This document shows, piece after piece, positions 1-8,442 of a stretch of DNA of 64,000 nt. Each line of letters starts with the position of its first letter. The stretch's first letter is position 1. The DNA is taken from NCBI GenBank assembly GCA_902778455.1, contig CACYXR010000005.1:1-64000 (forward strand), given 5' to 3'. Made by a program: the position numbers and the translations under genes. The notes beneath the pieces are model-generated. The model saw nothing but the letters and a program-made list of their open reading frames with translations. It was not told where the DNA came from and did no database searches. This DNA comes from an uncultured Selenomonadaceae bacterium (GTDB taxonomy: Bacteria > Bacillota > Negativicutes > Selenomonadales > Selenomonadaceae).

Positions 1-280
1 CTTGATCGCAGTTCTCATAGAGATTCAAAAGTCATCTGCGGATGGCTTATTTGGTATGCCTCGATCTGAATCTAGCCGCTATCTAATTGTTTCAAACTTA
101 TGCATCTCCCTTCGTATTACTGTCTCGACATACATATATAATAAGTTTACGAAAACGTTATCGTCAATCTTATTTTTTATAAGATTATGAACGACACATT
201 GTAAAAAAAGAAAAAGGGTTTTCGCGGTGGTTGAAGAATGTTATTATATATATCGGATTATTATGCATGAGGTGAAGGCA
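1..280. other. Upstream region without a supported gene
   Basis: No convincing gene is visible here. The stretch is AT-rich. A TATAAT hexamer lies at 137-142 and a near-palindrome of 16 bases at 149-164, which has ACGA and TCGT as outer arms and AACGTT as its core. Together they could be a promoter with an operator over the start of transcription for the esterase gene downstream, but no good -35 box was found. A 62-codon open frame at 2-190 has neither a ribosome binding site nor a recognisable product and is not called. Confidence 0.4.
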
Positions 281-1024
281 ATGGAACGACGGGATACGGG
301 CTGGCACAGCGAACGGCTCGGCAAATATATGAACATTCGTATGTACGGGCATGGGGGGACGCCGATACTGGTGTTTCCGACGCAGGATTCTATGTGCGAC
401 AACTTCGAGAATTTCGGCATGATCGATACGTTGGCGGAGCCGATCGAGAGCGGGCGTATCCGCCTTTTCTGCGTCGATACGGTGGACGCGGAGTCCTGGT
501 CGAATGTCTGGGGCGATAAGGGCTGGCGCGCGGCGCGGCAGGAATCGTATTACGACTATATCATCGAGGAGGTTTTGCCGTACATTCGGTCGGAGTCGGG
601 CGGCGCGCTTCCGATTGCGACGGGGTGCAGCATGGGGGCGACCCATTCGGTGATCACGTTTTTCCGGCGTCCGGAGCTTTTTTCCGGCGTGCTGGCGATG
701 TCCGGCGTTTACGACGCGCGGATGTTTTTCGACGGCTGGATGAACGAGACGCTGTACTGGAATTCGCCTGTCGATTTTCTAGCGGGGCTTCCGGCGGATC
801 ATCCGTATGTGGACTTGTATAACCAAAAGAAGATGGTGCTTTGTATCGGGCAGGGCCGGTGGGAAGATGAGGGGCGGGTGACGACGGCGCGCCTCCGGGA
901 TATTTTCGAGGCGAAGGGAATTCACGCGTGGGTGGATTTCTGGGGCTATGACGTCGATCACGACTGGCCGTGGTGGAAGAAGCAGATTATGTACTTTTTG
1001 CCGTATCTTTTAGGTGAGCAATAG
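281..1024 (+). CDS. Esterase family alpha/beta hydrolase
   Basis: This is a predicted serine hydrolase of the putative-esterase (feruloyl esterase D-like) group, 247 residues with no signal peptide, so probably cytoplasmic. The nucleophile elbow GCSMG is at residues 115-119 (Ser117), and a late His227 in DVDHDW fits the catalytic histidine. ATG at 281 is preferred because GAGGTG stands about 8 bases upstream; in-frame starts at 227 (GTG) and 263 (ATG) are possible but lack a clear ribosome binding site. The ATP-grasp gene follows 12 bases later and an HD-GYP gene after that, so the three look like one operon. The substrate is unknown. Pairing of a hydrolase with an ATP-grasp ligase suggests making and trimming an amide- or ester-linked product, which is inference only. 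Confidence 0.8.
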   Translation: MERRDTGWHSERLGKYMNIRMYGHGGTPILVFPTQDSMCDNFENFGMIDTLAEPIESGRIRLFCVDTVDAESWSNVWGDKGWRAARQESYYDYIIEEVLPYIRSESGGALPIATGCSMGATHSVITFFRRPELFSGVLAMSGVYDARMFFDGWMNETLYWNSPVDFLAGLPADHPYVDLYNQKKMVLCIGQGRWEDEGRVTTARLRDIFEAKGIHAWVDFWGYDVDHDWPWWKKQIMYFLPYLLGEQ

Positions 1025-1036
1025 GAGGGCGTCCGC

Positions 1037-2227
1037 ATGAATTTCGTTTTTATTTCCCCGCATTTTCCGCGCACCTATTGGCTGTTTTGCGACCGACTGA
1101 AAAAGAACGGGGCGAACGTGCTCGGGATTGGGGATTGCCCCTATGATGCGCTGGAAAACCATGTCAAGGCGGCATTGACCGAATATTATTATGTCGGGAA
1201 TATGCAGGACTATGACCAGATGCTGCGGGCGGTCGGGTTCTTCACGTTCAAATACGGGAAGATCGACTGGATTGAGTCTAACAATGAGTTTTGGCTGGAG
1301 CAGGACGCGCAGCTTCGGACGGATTTCCATGTGACGACGGGAGAGCAGGCGGACGGCATCGGGCGCCTGAAGCACAAGTCAAGCATGAAGCCGTATTATA
1401 AGAAGGCGGGCGTTGCGACGGCGCGGCTGGCGCAGATTCCGACGATCAAGGAGGCGAAAGCGTTCCTGAAGAAGGTTGGATATCCGGTGATCGTGAAGCC
1501 GGACATCGGCGTCGGCGCAAATGATACTTATCGTCTCGATACAGACGAGGAGCTGGAATGGTTTTTCCAGGAAAAGCCTCCCGTGCCCTATGTGATGGAG
1601 GAGTTTGTCACCGGGAATATCTATTCCTACGACGCGATTGTGAATTCGTCGGGTGAGCCGCTGTTCGAGTCGATGACGGCCTGGCCGCCGTCGATCATGG
1701 ATATTGTGCTGAAGCAGACCGACCTTGCCTATTATGTCGCAGCGGATATGCCCGACGATCTCAGGAAGGCGGGGCGCGAGACGGTGAAGGCTTTCGGTGT
1801 CAAGAGCCGTTTCGTGCATTTGGAGTTTTTCCGGTTGACCGAGGAGAAAAAGGGGCTGGGCAAGAAGGGCGCGATTGTCGGGCTGGAGGTCAATATGCGT
1901 CCGGCGGGCGGCTATACGCCGGATATGATGAATTTCGCCCATTCGACGGACGTTTATCAAATCTGGGCCGATATGGTGACGGCAGACAAGCGTTTGCTGC
2001 CGGACAGCGGAGATCATCAGTTCTGCGTTTACGCAGGACGGCGCGACTGCCATGATTATGTGCATACCCACGACGAAGTGATGGCACGCTATGCGGACAA
2101 TATCGTGATGCATGAGGCGATGCCGCCGATGATGCAGCCGCAGATGGGAAATTATATGTACACGGTACGGCTTCGGACGGAGGAAGAGGCGAAGGCGTGC
2201 ATTCGGTTTGTGCAGGAGCAGAAATAA
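1037..2227 (+). CDS. ATP-grasp domain protein (carboxylate-amine ligase type)
   Basis: The 396-residue protein has the ATP-grasp layout: an N-terminal pre-ATP-grasp region (about 1-115), a nucleotide-binding beta segment YPVIVKPDIGVGAND (149-163), and the metal-binding EVNMRPAGG (284-292). Members of the superfamily activate a carboxylate as an acyl-phosphate and join it to a nucleophile. Relatives resemble pieces of the carbamoyl-phosphate synthase large subunit, but the length and lack of other domains argue against that enzyme. The start has AGGAGGG upstream. It sits between the esterase (12-base gap) and the HD-GYP protein (12-base gap). The actual substrate cannot be read from the sequence. 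Confidence 0.8.
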   Translation: MNFVFISPHFPRTYWLFCDRLKKNGANVLGIGDCPYDALENHVKAALTEYYYVGNMQDYDQMLRAVGFFTFKYGKIDWIESNNEFWLEQDAQLRTDFHVTTGEQADGIGRLKHKSSMKPYYKKAGVATARLAQIPTIKEAKAFLKKVGYPVIVKPDIGVGANDTYRLDTDEELEWFFQEKPPVPYVMEEFVTGNIYSYDAIVNSSGEPLFESMTAWPPSIMDIVLKQTDLAYYVAADMPDDLRKAGRETVKAFGVKSRFVHLEFFRLTEEKKGLGKKGAIVGLEVNMRPAGGYTPDMMNFAHSTDVYQIWADMVTADKRLLPDSGDHQFCVYAGRRDCHDYVHTHDEVMARYADNIVMHEAMPPMMQPQMGNYMYTVRLRTEEEAKACIRFVQEQK

Positions 2228-2239
2228 GGAGGACAGGGC

Positions 2240-3430
2240 ATGTTCAAGCAGCTGTTTCTAAAGGATTTGAAACCGGGCATGGTTTTGACTCAGCCGCTCG
2301 TTTCGCCGACGGGTCGTCTTGTGGTGGAAGCGGGAACGCTTTTGACGGAGTTCATTATTGGTTCGTTTCAGAACCCGGTCTATATGAAGGAGATTTTGCC
2401 GGAGGGCGTGGGCTTCGATGAGATGCAGCTCAATGTGTTCGTGGCGGAGCAGCACGGAGCACTTTCGGCGGAGGATGTGTCCAATGTGGGGGCGGAGCCG
2501 TCCGACGAGGGGGATGATTTAATTCCTGACCCGAACAGGGAGCATCTGCTGGATCCCTATTATGTGGCGCTATATGACAACGTCATGGAAATTCTTACGA
2601 AATTGCTCGATCCGCGGAATATCAACCGGGGGCTTGATTTGGACGCAATCGGGCAGTTGATTGCCGATCGCCAGCTGGAACAGCTCTGTGATGGGGCGCG
2701 GGCTGTCACGCAAATCCACAACATGAATCGCGAGGGCAGCTATCTGCTGCATCACAGCCTTCACGTCGCAATCTTGGCGGGATTGATGGGCCGATGGCTG
2801 CATTGGCCGCGGGATTATCGGGAGCGCTTGGTGCTGGCGGGGCTTCTGCATGACGTGGGCAAACTGAAAATATCCGATGACATCCTGAATAAGCCGGGCA
2901 AGCTGACGACTGCGGAAATGGACATTGTGCGCCGTCATTCCGCGTACAGCGCTGAAATTCTTGCAAAGTGCGGCCTTTCCGGTGAGGCGGATATCATGGC
3001 GGGCGTCTTGCAGCATCATGAGCGCGGCGACGGCAGCGGCTATCCGTCGGGAATAAAAAAGGATATTATTTCGCCGTTCGGCAAGATTTTGGCGATTCTC
3101 GACATTTATGACGCGATGGCGGCGAATCGCTCCTATGCGCACAAGGTTTCACCGTTTGAGATTTTTGACAGGCTGAACGCCGATATGATGGAGGACAAGA
3201 TTGACGCGGAATACGGCGTACTGTTCGTGAAAAAGGTCTGCCATGCGTTGACGGGAAGCTGGTTGCGGCTGACGAGCGGTGAAAAGGCGAAGATCGTTTA
3301 CATCGATCAAAGCCGGACGAATTCCCTGCCGATCGTCGAGACAACGGAAGGGAAGTTCTACGACCTGGCGCACGACGGACGGGTCAAGATCGTGGAGCTG
3401 CTGACGCTTTCGGAGGCTATGGGGGCATAA
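2240..3430 (+). CDS. HD-GYP domain phosphodiesterase
   Basis: A likely cyclic-di-GMP phosphodiesterase of 396 residues. The C-terminal half carries the HD-GYP hallmarks: HHSLHVA (171-177), LLHDVGK with the HD pair at 204-205, and [11 protein letters not shown] (259-269), which is the GYP signature. The N-terminal 150 residues form a separate accessory region similar in style to the PilZ-like or DUF3391 segments that precede many HD-GYP domains. No receiver domain or membrane segment is seen, so the input signal is unclear. It is the last gene of the esterase/ATP-grasp operon and ends at a strong terminator. With a flagellin and FlgT-like proteins in the window, control of motility or attachment is a reasonable guess. 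Confidence 0.88.
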   Translation: MFKQLFLKDLKPGMVLTQPLVSPTGRLVVEAGTLLTEFIIGSFQNPVYMKEILPEGVGFDEMQLNVFVAEQHGALSAEDVSNVGAEPSDEGDDLIPDPNREHLLDPYYVALYDNVMEILTKLLDPRNINRGLDLDAIGQLIADRQLEQLCDGARAVTQIHNMNREGSYLLHHSLHVAILAGLMGRWLHWPRDYRERLVLAGLLHDVGKLKISDDILNKPGKLTTAEMDIVRRHSAYSAEILAKCGLSGEADIMAGVLQHHERGDGSGYPSGIKKDIISPFGKILAILDIYDAMAANRSYAHKVSPFEIFDRLNADMMEDKIDAEYGVLFVKKVCHALTGSWLRLTSGEKAKIVYIDQSRTNSLPIVETTEGKFYDLAHDGRVKIVELLTLSEAMGA

Positions 3431-3439
3431 AAAAGGGAC

Positions 3440-3475
3440 AAAGGAAGGGGCGGAAATCGTCCCTTCCTTTTCTCT
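3440..3475 (+). terminator. Rho-independent terminator after the HD-GYP gene
   Basis: A perfect 10-bp stem, AAAGGAAGGG at 3440-3449 with CCCTTCCTTT at 3461-3470, an 11-base loop and a T-rich tail. It closes the esterase/ATP-grasp/HD-GYP operon. Confidence 0.85.
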
Positions 3476-3492
3476 GCGGCATAATATATAAT
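3464..3492 (+). promoter_or_regulatory. Possible uvrB promoter
   Basis: TATAAT at 3487-3492 lies 17 bases after a weak TTCCTT (3464-3469) that overlaps the 3' arm of the preceding terminator. The -10 box is good and the -35 box poor. Confidence 0.35.
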
Positions 3493-3534
3493 TATATCAT
3501 TAGGCGAAAATTTGTGCGGGAGGAGGCGAACCGG

Positions 3535-5550
3535 ATGGCTGTGGTACCGAAGCTGAATACGATGAAATTTGATACGGAAATGCCGTTTCGCGTAGACGCG
3601 CCGTTTTCGCCGATGGGCGACCAGCCGAAAGCGATCGAGGAACTGGCGCAGGGGATCGAAAACGGCATGGAGGCGCAGGTGCTTCTCGGTGCCACGGGGA
3701 CGGGTAAGACCTTCACGATTGCGAAGGTCATCGAGAAGGTGCAGAAGCCGACGCTGGTCATCGCGCACAACAAGACGCTTGCGGCACAGCTTGCCAGCGA
3801 GTTCAAGACGTTTTTCCCCGACAACTATGTCGGCTATTTCGTCAGCTATTACGATTATTATCAGCCGGAGGCGTATATCGCTTCGACAGATACGTATATT
3901 GAAAAGGACGCGTCGATCAACGACGAGATTGATGAGCTTCGCCATTCGGCGACCTGTTCGCTGTTCGAGCGGCGGGACGTGATCGTGGTGGCCAGCGTGT
4001 CCTGTATTTACGGCCTCGGCTCGCCGGAGAGCTATCATGAGATGGTGCTTTCGCTGCACAAGGGACAGGAGGTCGATCGGGATGCAATCCTGCGGAAGCT
4101 GGTGGACATCCAGTATGAACGCAACGATATTGGTTTTGATCGCGGGAAGTTCCGTGTGCGCGGCGATACGGTGGAGGTCTTTCCCGCCGGATACAACAGC
4201 CGCGCCGTCCGCATCGAGATGTTCGGCGACGAGATTGACCGCATCCTGGAATACGATGTGACGACGGGGGAGGTTTACGGCGAACGCACCCATTCAATGA
4301 TTTTTCCGGCGTCCCATTATGTGACGTCTCACGAGGATATGGAACTCGCGATGGGGACGATCCGCGAGGAATTGAAAGAGCAGCTTGATTTCCTGCGTGG
4401 AAACGGAAAGCTGCTCGAAGCGCAGCGGCTGGAGCAGCGCACGAACTACGATCTCGAGATGATGCAGGAAATGGGCTATTGCTCCGGCATCGAAAATTAT
4501 TCGCGCCACCTGACGCACCGCAAGGCGGGCGAGGCGCCCTATACGCTGCTCGATTATTTCCCAGAGGATTTTCTAATCGTGATGGACGAGTCCCATGTCA
4601 CGATGCCGCAGCTTCGCGCGATGTACGCGGGGGACCGTTCCCGCAAGGAGTCGCTGGTGGAGAACGGGTTCCGTCTTCCGTCGGCCTTTGACAACCGCCC
4701 GCTGACGTTTGAGGAATTCGAGCAGCGGATCAATCAGATCGTCTATATCTCGGCGACGCCCGCCCCATATGAACTGAAAAAGGCGCAGCAGGTGGCGCAG
4801 CAGATCATCCGCCCGACGGGGCTCTTGGATCCCGTCGTCGAGGTACGTCCGCTGGAAGGACAAATCGATGATTTAATGGGAGAAATCAAGAAACGCACCG
4901 ACGTCAAGGAACGCGTTCTGGTGACGACGCTGACAAAGAAGATGGCGGAGAACCTGACCGACTACCTGAATGATGCGGGCGTGCGGGTGCGCTATCTGCA
5001 TTCGGATATTGCGACGATCGAGCGCGCGAAATTGATCCGTGACCTGCGGGCGGGTGTGTTCGATGTACTCGTGGGCATCAATCTTTTGCGTGAAGGTCTT
5101 GATATGCCGGAGGTTTCGCTGATCGCGATCCTCGACGCGGATAAGGAAGGTTTCTTGCGCTCGGACACGTCGCTTATCCAGATCATCGGCCGGGCCGCGC
5201 GAAACGTCCACGGCAAGGTCATCATGTACGCGGACGAGATCACGGACTCGATGCAGAGAGCCATCAATGAGACGCTGCGCCGCCGCACGGTGCAGGAGCA
5301 ATACAACAAGAAGCATCGCATCACGCCAAAGACCATCGTGAAGCCGGTCAAAGAGCTGATTGAGACGACGCTTGTCGCCGAAGAACCGGCGGAGTACGGA
5401 ACCAAGAAGAAGAAACACAAGATGACGAAGAAGGAAAAGGACGCGCTGATCCGCACGCTGACGAAGGAAATGCAGGACGCGTCAAGGGCGCTGGAATTCG
5501 AGCGGGCAGCGGAACTGCGGGATATGATTTTTGAGTTGGAAGGGAAGTAA
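3535..5550 (+). CDS. uvrB: Excinuclease ABC subunit B (UvrB)
   Basis: UvrB is the damage-verifying helicase-like subunit of nucleotide excision repair; it is loaded by UvrA and then recruits UvrC. The 671-residue protein has the Walker A motif GATGTGKT at 52-59, the [10 protein letters not shown] beta-hairpin segment used to clamp damaged strands, the helicase motif DESH, and a C-terminal UVR domain ([20 protein letters not shown]) that contacts UvrC. ATG 3535 is preceded by GGGAGGAGG at good spacing and is better than the in-frame GTG at 3514. In many genomes uvrA follows directly; here two glycosyltransferase genes intervene. The last codons recur as a degraded copy near 7.1 kb. Confidence 0.97.
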   Translation: MAVVPKLNTMKFDTEMPFRVDAPFSPMGDQPKAIEELAQGIENGMEAQVLLGATGTGKTFTIAKVIEKVQKPTLVIAHNKTLAAQLASEFKTFFPDNYVGYFVSYYDYYQPEAYIASTDTYIEKDASINDEIDELRHSATCSLFERRDVIVVASVSCIYGLGSPESYHEMVLSLHKGQEVDRDAILRKLVDIQYERNDIGFDRGKFRVRGDTVEVFPAGYNSRAVRIEMFGDEIDRILEYDVTTGEVYGERTHSMIFPASHYVTSHEDMELAMGTIREELKEQLDFLRGNGKLLEAQRLEQRTNYDLEMMQEMGYCSGIENYSRHLTHRKAGEAPYTLLDYFPEDFLIVMDESHVTMPQLRAMYAGDRSRKESLVENGFRLPSAFDNRPLTFEEFEQRINQIVYISATPAPYELKKAQQVAQQIIRPTGLLDPVVEVRPLEGQIDDLMGEIKKRTDVKERVLVTTLTKKMAENLTDYLNDAGVRVRYLHSDIATIERAKLIRDLRAGVFDVLVGINLLREGLDMPEVSLIAILDADKEGFLRSDTSLIQIIGRAARNVHGKVIMYADEITDSMQRAINETLRRRTVQEQYNKKHRITPKTIVKPVKELIETTLVAEEPAEYGTKKKKHKMTKKEKDALIRTLTKEMQDASRALEFERAAELRDMIFELEGK

Positions 5551-5561
5551 GGGGAAAAGGT

Positions 5562-6929
5562 ATGGAAATTGGCAACGGTAATTGTTCCAGGCGTCCCGCG
5601 ATTACATGCCGCCGGGGCGAAGGGGAATGCTCGTGCGTATTGTGCGAGCACGGGGAAGTGGATACGATTGCGATTCCTTCGCTTCAGGAGAAATTTTACC
5701 GGCTTCTTTCCACAAAAGATCCGGTGTTCATTAAAGAAATAGAGCTGAGATGCTATTTGCTGGCGGCATTGCAGGCTATGCAAGGAAAAGATTATAAGGC
5801 GGCGGCTACATACTTCCAGTATTATGAACTGCCTTGCAGCAACGGATATTATCTTAATCTGCGTCCTTTTCTGTATTATTACAAGGCTTTGATTGCGTAC
5901 GGCGGGAAATGGTATCAAGGTGCGGAAGAGGCATTTTCCGCATATTTGCAGAATGGAGCAAAACAAGGGGATGAAATTGCCTATTTTCATCTTGGCAATT
6001 GCTTTTTTCGGCAGCAGAAATGGGAAGATGCATTGGAGGCTTATGAAAAAGCCTTGACTATGCGGCAGGATTTTCGTGAGGCTCTGATCAATATCGGTCT
6101 GGTGGCGAGAAAGCTGGGGGACGAAGAAACGGCACGAGGGATGGCGCAGGACGCAGAGTCGTTCCAACGCATTTTTATGCGGGGGACGCTCTGCGAAAAT
6201 CCATTGGAATATTCTCTCGCTATCCCGGAGAGTCTTTCGATTTGGGATATCCCGATTTTTATCAATTCGCGGGATCGGCTGGGGACGCTTCAAACGCTTC
6301 TCGGCTGGCTGGAAACGGCAGGTTATCGGCGAATTTATATCTTGGACAACGATTCCACCTATCCGCCTTTGCTGGAGTATTATCGGCGTCTGGAGGAAAG
6401 CGGATCGGAGGTCGAGGTGCTTCGTATCGGGAAAAACATGGGGCATACGGCGCTTTGGGATAGCGGCGTCCTGGAAAGCTTGCATGTGAATACGCCGTAT
6501 GTTTATACGGATTCTGATGTTATCCCCACCGAGGAATGCCCTCGCGATATTCTGGGCGATTTGCTGGGAATCCTGCGAAGATACCCGTTTTTGAAAAAAG
6601 CTGGGCTTGCTTTAAAAACAGATGATATTACATATTTTGATGCGGAAAAGACAAGGGAAGACGAAAGGGATTTTTATCTGCACGTGCTGGAAAAGGATTT
6701 GTATTTCAGCACACTGGACACGACTTTTGCATTGTACCGCAACTATCGGCACTATAATCTTTACGTAGCCGCGCGGACGACGGGCAAACGGATGGCGCGT
6801 CACTTGCCGTGGTACTACGATTATGGCAATCTGCCGGAAGACGAAATGTACTACATGGAGCATGCAAATAAGTCAGCGTCTTTGGTGGGCAGGTTACGGG
6901 AGTCAGGTGTGCGGTTTCACAATTCATAA
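5562..6929 (+). CDS. TPR-glycosyltransferase protein, copy 1
   Basis: A 455-residue protein in two parts. Residues 60-200 are helical repeats of TPR type (YKAAATYFQYYE; ALEAYEKALTMRQDF). Residues 228-440 look like a GT-A fold glycosyltransferase of family 2 style: [13 protein letters not shown] (231-243), ILDNDSTYP and a metal-binding DSD at 317-319 ([10 protein letters not shown]). Acceptor and donor sugars are unknown. The first 30 residues hold a cysteine cluster (C16, C23, C25, C28) absent from the neighbouring paralogue. There is no signal peptide or membrane segment. The start is 11 bases after the uvrB stop and has an AAGGGGAAAAGG ribosome binding region. Base composition is poorer in GC than uvrB or uvrA, which suggests transfer. 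Confidence 0.8.
   Translation: MEIGNGNCSRRPAITCRRGEGECSCVLCEHGEVDTIAIPSLQEKFYRLLSTKDPVFIKEIELRCYLLAALQAMQGKDYKAAATYFQYYELPCSNGYYLNLRPFLYYYKALIAYGGKWYQGAEEAFSAYLQNGAKQGDEIAYFHLGNCFFRQQKWEDALEAYEKALTMRQDFREALINIGLVARKLGDEETARGMAQDAESFQRIFMRGTLCENPLEYSLAIPESLSIWDIPIFINSRDRLGTLQTLLGWLETAGYRRIYILDNDSTYPPLLEYYRRLEESGSEVEVLRIGKNMGHTALWDSGVLESLHVNTPYVYTDSDVIPTEECPRDILGDLLGILRRYPFLKKAGLALKTDDITYFDAEKTREDERDFYLHVLEKDLYFSTLDTTFALYRNYRHYNLYVAARTTGKRMARHLPWYYDYGNLPEDEMYYMEHANKSASLVGRLRESGVRFHNS
6733..6778 (+). repeat. 46-base identical block shared by the two glycosyltransferase genes (unit 1)
   Basis: These 46 bases are identical to 8238-8283 in the second copy, while the surrounding coding regions have many third-position differences. 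This suggests recent gene conversion or strong local constraint over the segment [14 protein letters not shown]. Confidence 0.8.
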
Positions 6930-7107
6930 AAGTCGGGGGAAACAATGCACGGGGGATTTTTCATGGAACTTGTGCTTTTTGAATAGCCGGTTTAGCTTTG
7001 CCGTTACTGCACGGAACGGCCGCGTGTGTTTCCGTGGTCGGCGAGTGCGAATCCAACGAAAGAAGATTGGTTGCGTAATTCGTGAGAAGGGATTGTGTGA
7101 TGTAGTT

Positions 7108-7158
7108 CGGGCAGAGGACGGGCTTTGGGATATGGTTTTCGAGCCGGAAGGGGAATAA
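7108..7158 (+). pseudogene. Relic of the uvrB 3' end
   Basis: The sequence reads R-A-E-D-G-L-W-D-M-V-F-E-P-E-G-E-stop, matching the UvrB tail [15 protein letters not shown]-stop. From GGGATATG through the stop codon and the following ribosome binding site, 32 of 39 bases agree with 5519-5557, and all seven differences are transitions (counted by eye). Like the real uvrB end, it sits directly before a TPR-glycosyltransferase gene. It is best read as a fossil of a tandem duplication covering the end of uvrB and the gene behind it. The rest of 6930-7107 shows no gene. Confidence 0.7.
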
Positions 7159-7174
7159 GGAGAAATATGCGACA

Positions 7175-8413
7175 ATGAAAAGGAAGAAACAGGCCGCCTT
7201 GGACGGACAAAATAAGAGAAATCAAGATTCACCAGAAGTCATGACAATTACAAGCGATGAGCTGAAGCATTTTTTGTTGAAAGCTCTTTTTGCCTTGGAG
7301 GACAACAATTATGAGGCGGCGCAAAAAGCGATGTCCCATTATGAAGGCTTTGACAACATTTTTTTCCAAGCGTATCCGTATTTGTATTATTATAAAGCGC
7401 TTCTTGCTTATGGACAGAAAGACTATGATTCAGCGGAGCGGTTTTTTCTGGAATATATCGAAAAATCGGCCGTCGATGAAATGGCGTATTTTCATTTGGG
7501 AAATGTTTATTTCCGGAAACAGGAATGGAACAATGCCCTGGAGAGTTATAATTCGGCATTGGATATGCGGAAAGATTTTCCCGAAGTTCTTGTTAATATC
7601 GGTTTGATTGCGCGACAACTGGGGGATGAGGCGACGGCCAAGGCCGTTGCGCGAGATCAAGTGATTTTTGAAAAGATATTTGTGCAAAATGCATTTTGCG
7701 AAAATCCGTTGGAGTATGCGCTCGCAATCCCGCAAACATTTTCGGTTTCGGAGATTCCCATTTTTATCAATTCCCGCGACCGCCTGGGAACATTGAAAAT
7801 CTTGTTGGATTGGTTGAAAAGGGCAGGACAGCGGCGTATTTATATTCTCGACAATGATTCAACATATCCGGATCTTTTGGAATTCTATCGCCATTTGGAC
7901 GAAAATGAATCTACGGTTCAAGTTCTTCGTCTCAAGAAGAATTTCGGGCATACGGCGCTTTGGGACAGCAAAGTGTTGGAAATACTGCATGTTGATACAC
8001 CGTATGTCTATACGGATTCCGACGTCGTTCCGTCCGAGGATTGCCCGCTCGACGTTCTCGGTGATCTTATGCAAGTTTTGAGGAAATACCCGTTTCTGAA
8101 GAAAGTGGGTCTTGCCTTGAAAACAGACGATATTACCTATTTTGATGCGGAAAAAACGAGAGAGGCTGAAAAACGTTTTTATTTGCATGAGATTGAGCCT
8201 GAACTGTATTTTGGTGCGGTCGACACGACTTTTGCGCTGTACCGCAACTATCGGCACTATAATCTTTACGTAGCCGCGCGGACAACGGGTAAACGGATGG
8301 CGCGCCACCTGCCGTGGTACTACGACTATGAGAATCTGCCGGAAGACGAAAGGTACTATATGGAACATGCGAACAGATCGGCTTCCTTGGTGCAGAGAAT
8401 CAAAGAACGGTAA
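7175..8413 (+). CDS. TPR-glycosyltransferase protein, copy 2
   Basis: A 412-residue paralogue of the preceding glycosyltransferase gene. It has the same order of TPR-like helices (about 30-165) and GT-A type domain (about 193-400), with [22 protein letters not shown] and the DSD motif at 281-283. The N terminus differs: it is lysine-rich ([15 protein letters not shown]) and has no cysteines, whereas copy 1 has a cysteine cluster. The ribosome binding site AAGGAGAAA belongs to a stretch homologous to that of copy 1. uvrA begins 29 bases after the stop, so the pair probably shares transcripts with the uvr genes. GC content is low relative to the flanks. Sugar specificity is unknown. Confidence 0.8.
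   Translation: MKRKKQAALDGQNKRNQDSPEVMTITSDELKHFLLKALFALEDNNYEAAQKAMSHYEGFDNIFFQAYPYLYYYKALLAYGQKDYDSAERFFLEYIEKSAVDEMAYFHLGNVYFRKQEWNNALESYNSALDMRKDFPEVLVNIGLIARQLGDEATAKAVARDQVIFEKIFVQNAFCENPLEYALAIPQTFSVSEIPIFINSRDRLGTLKILLDWLKRAGQRRIYILDNDSTYPDLLEFYRHLDENESTVQVLRLKKNFGHTALWDSKVLEILHVDTPYVYTDSDVVPSEDCPLDVLGDLMQVLRKYPFLKKVGLALKTDDITYFDAEKTREAEKRFYLHEIEPELYFGAVDTTFALYRNYRHYNLYVAARTTGKRMARHLPWYYDYENLPEDERYYMEHANRSASLVQRIKER
8238..8283 (+). repeat. 46-base identical block shared by the two glycosyltransferase genes (unit 2)
   Basis: Identical to 6733-6778 in copy 1; see that entry. Confidence 0.8.
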
Positions 8414-8442
8414 AATGATTTCGGACAGAAAGGCTATACAGT

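Noticed and set aside
6823-7158. 111-codon open frame running from inside glycosyltransferase copy 1 to the uvrB relic
   Set aside because: The start is inside another gene in a different frame. Only its last 17 codons have a meaningful match (UvrB tail), so it is treated as a relic and not a gene.
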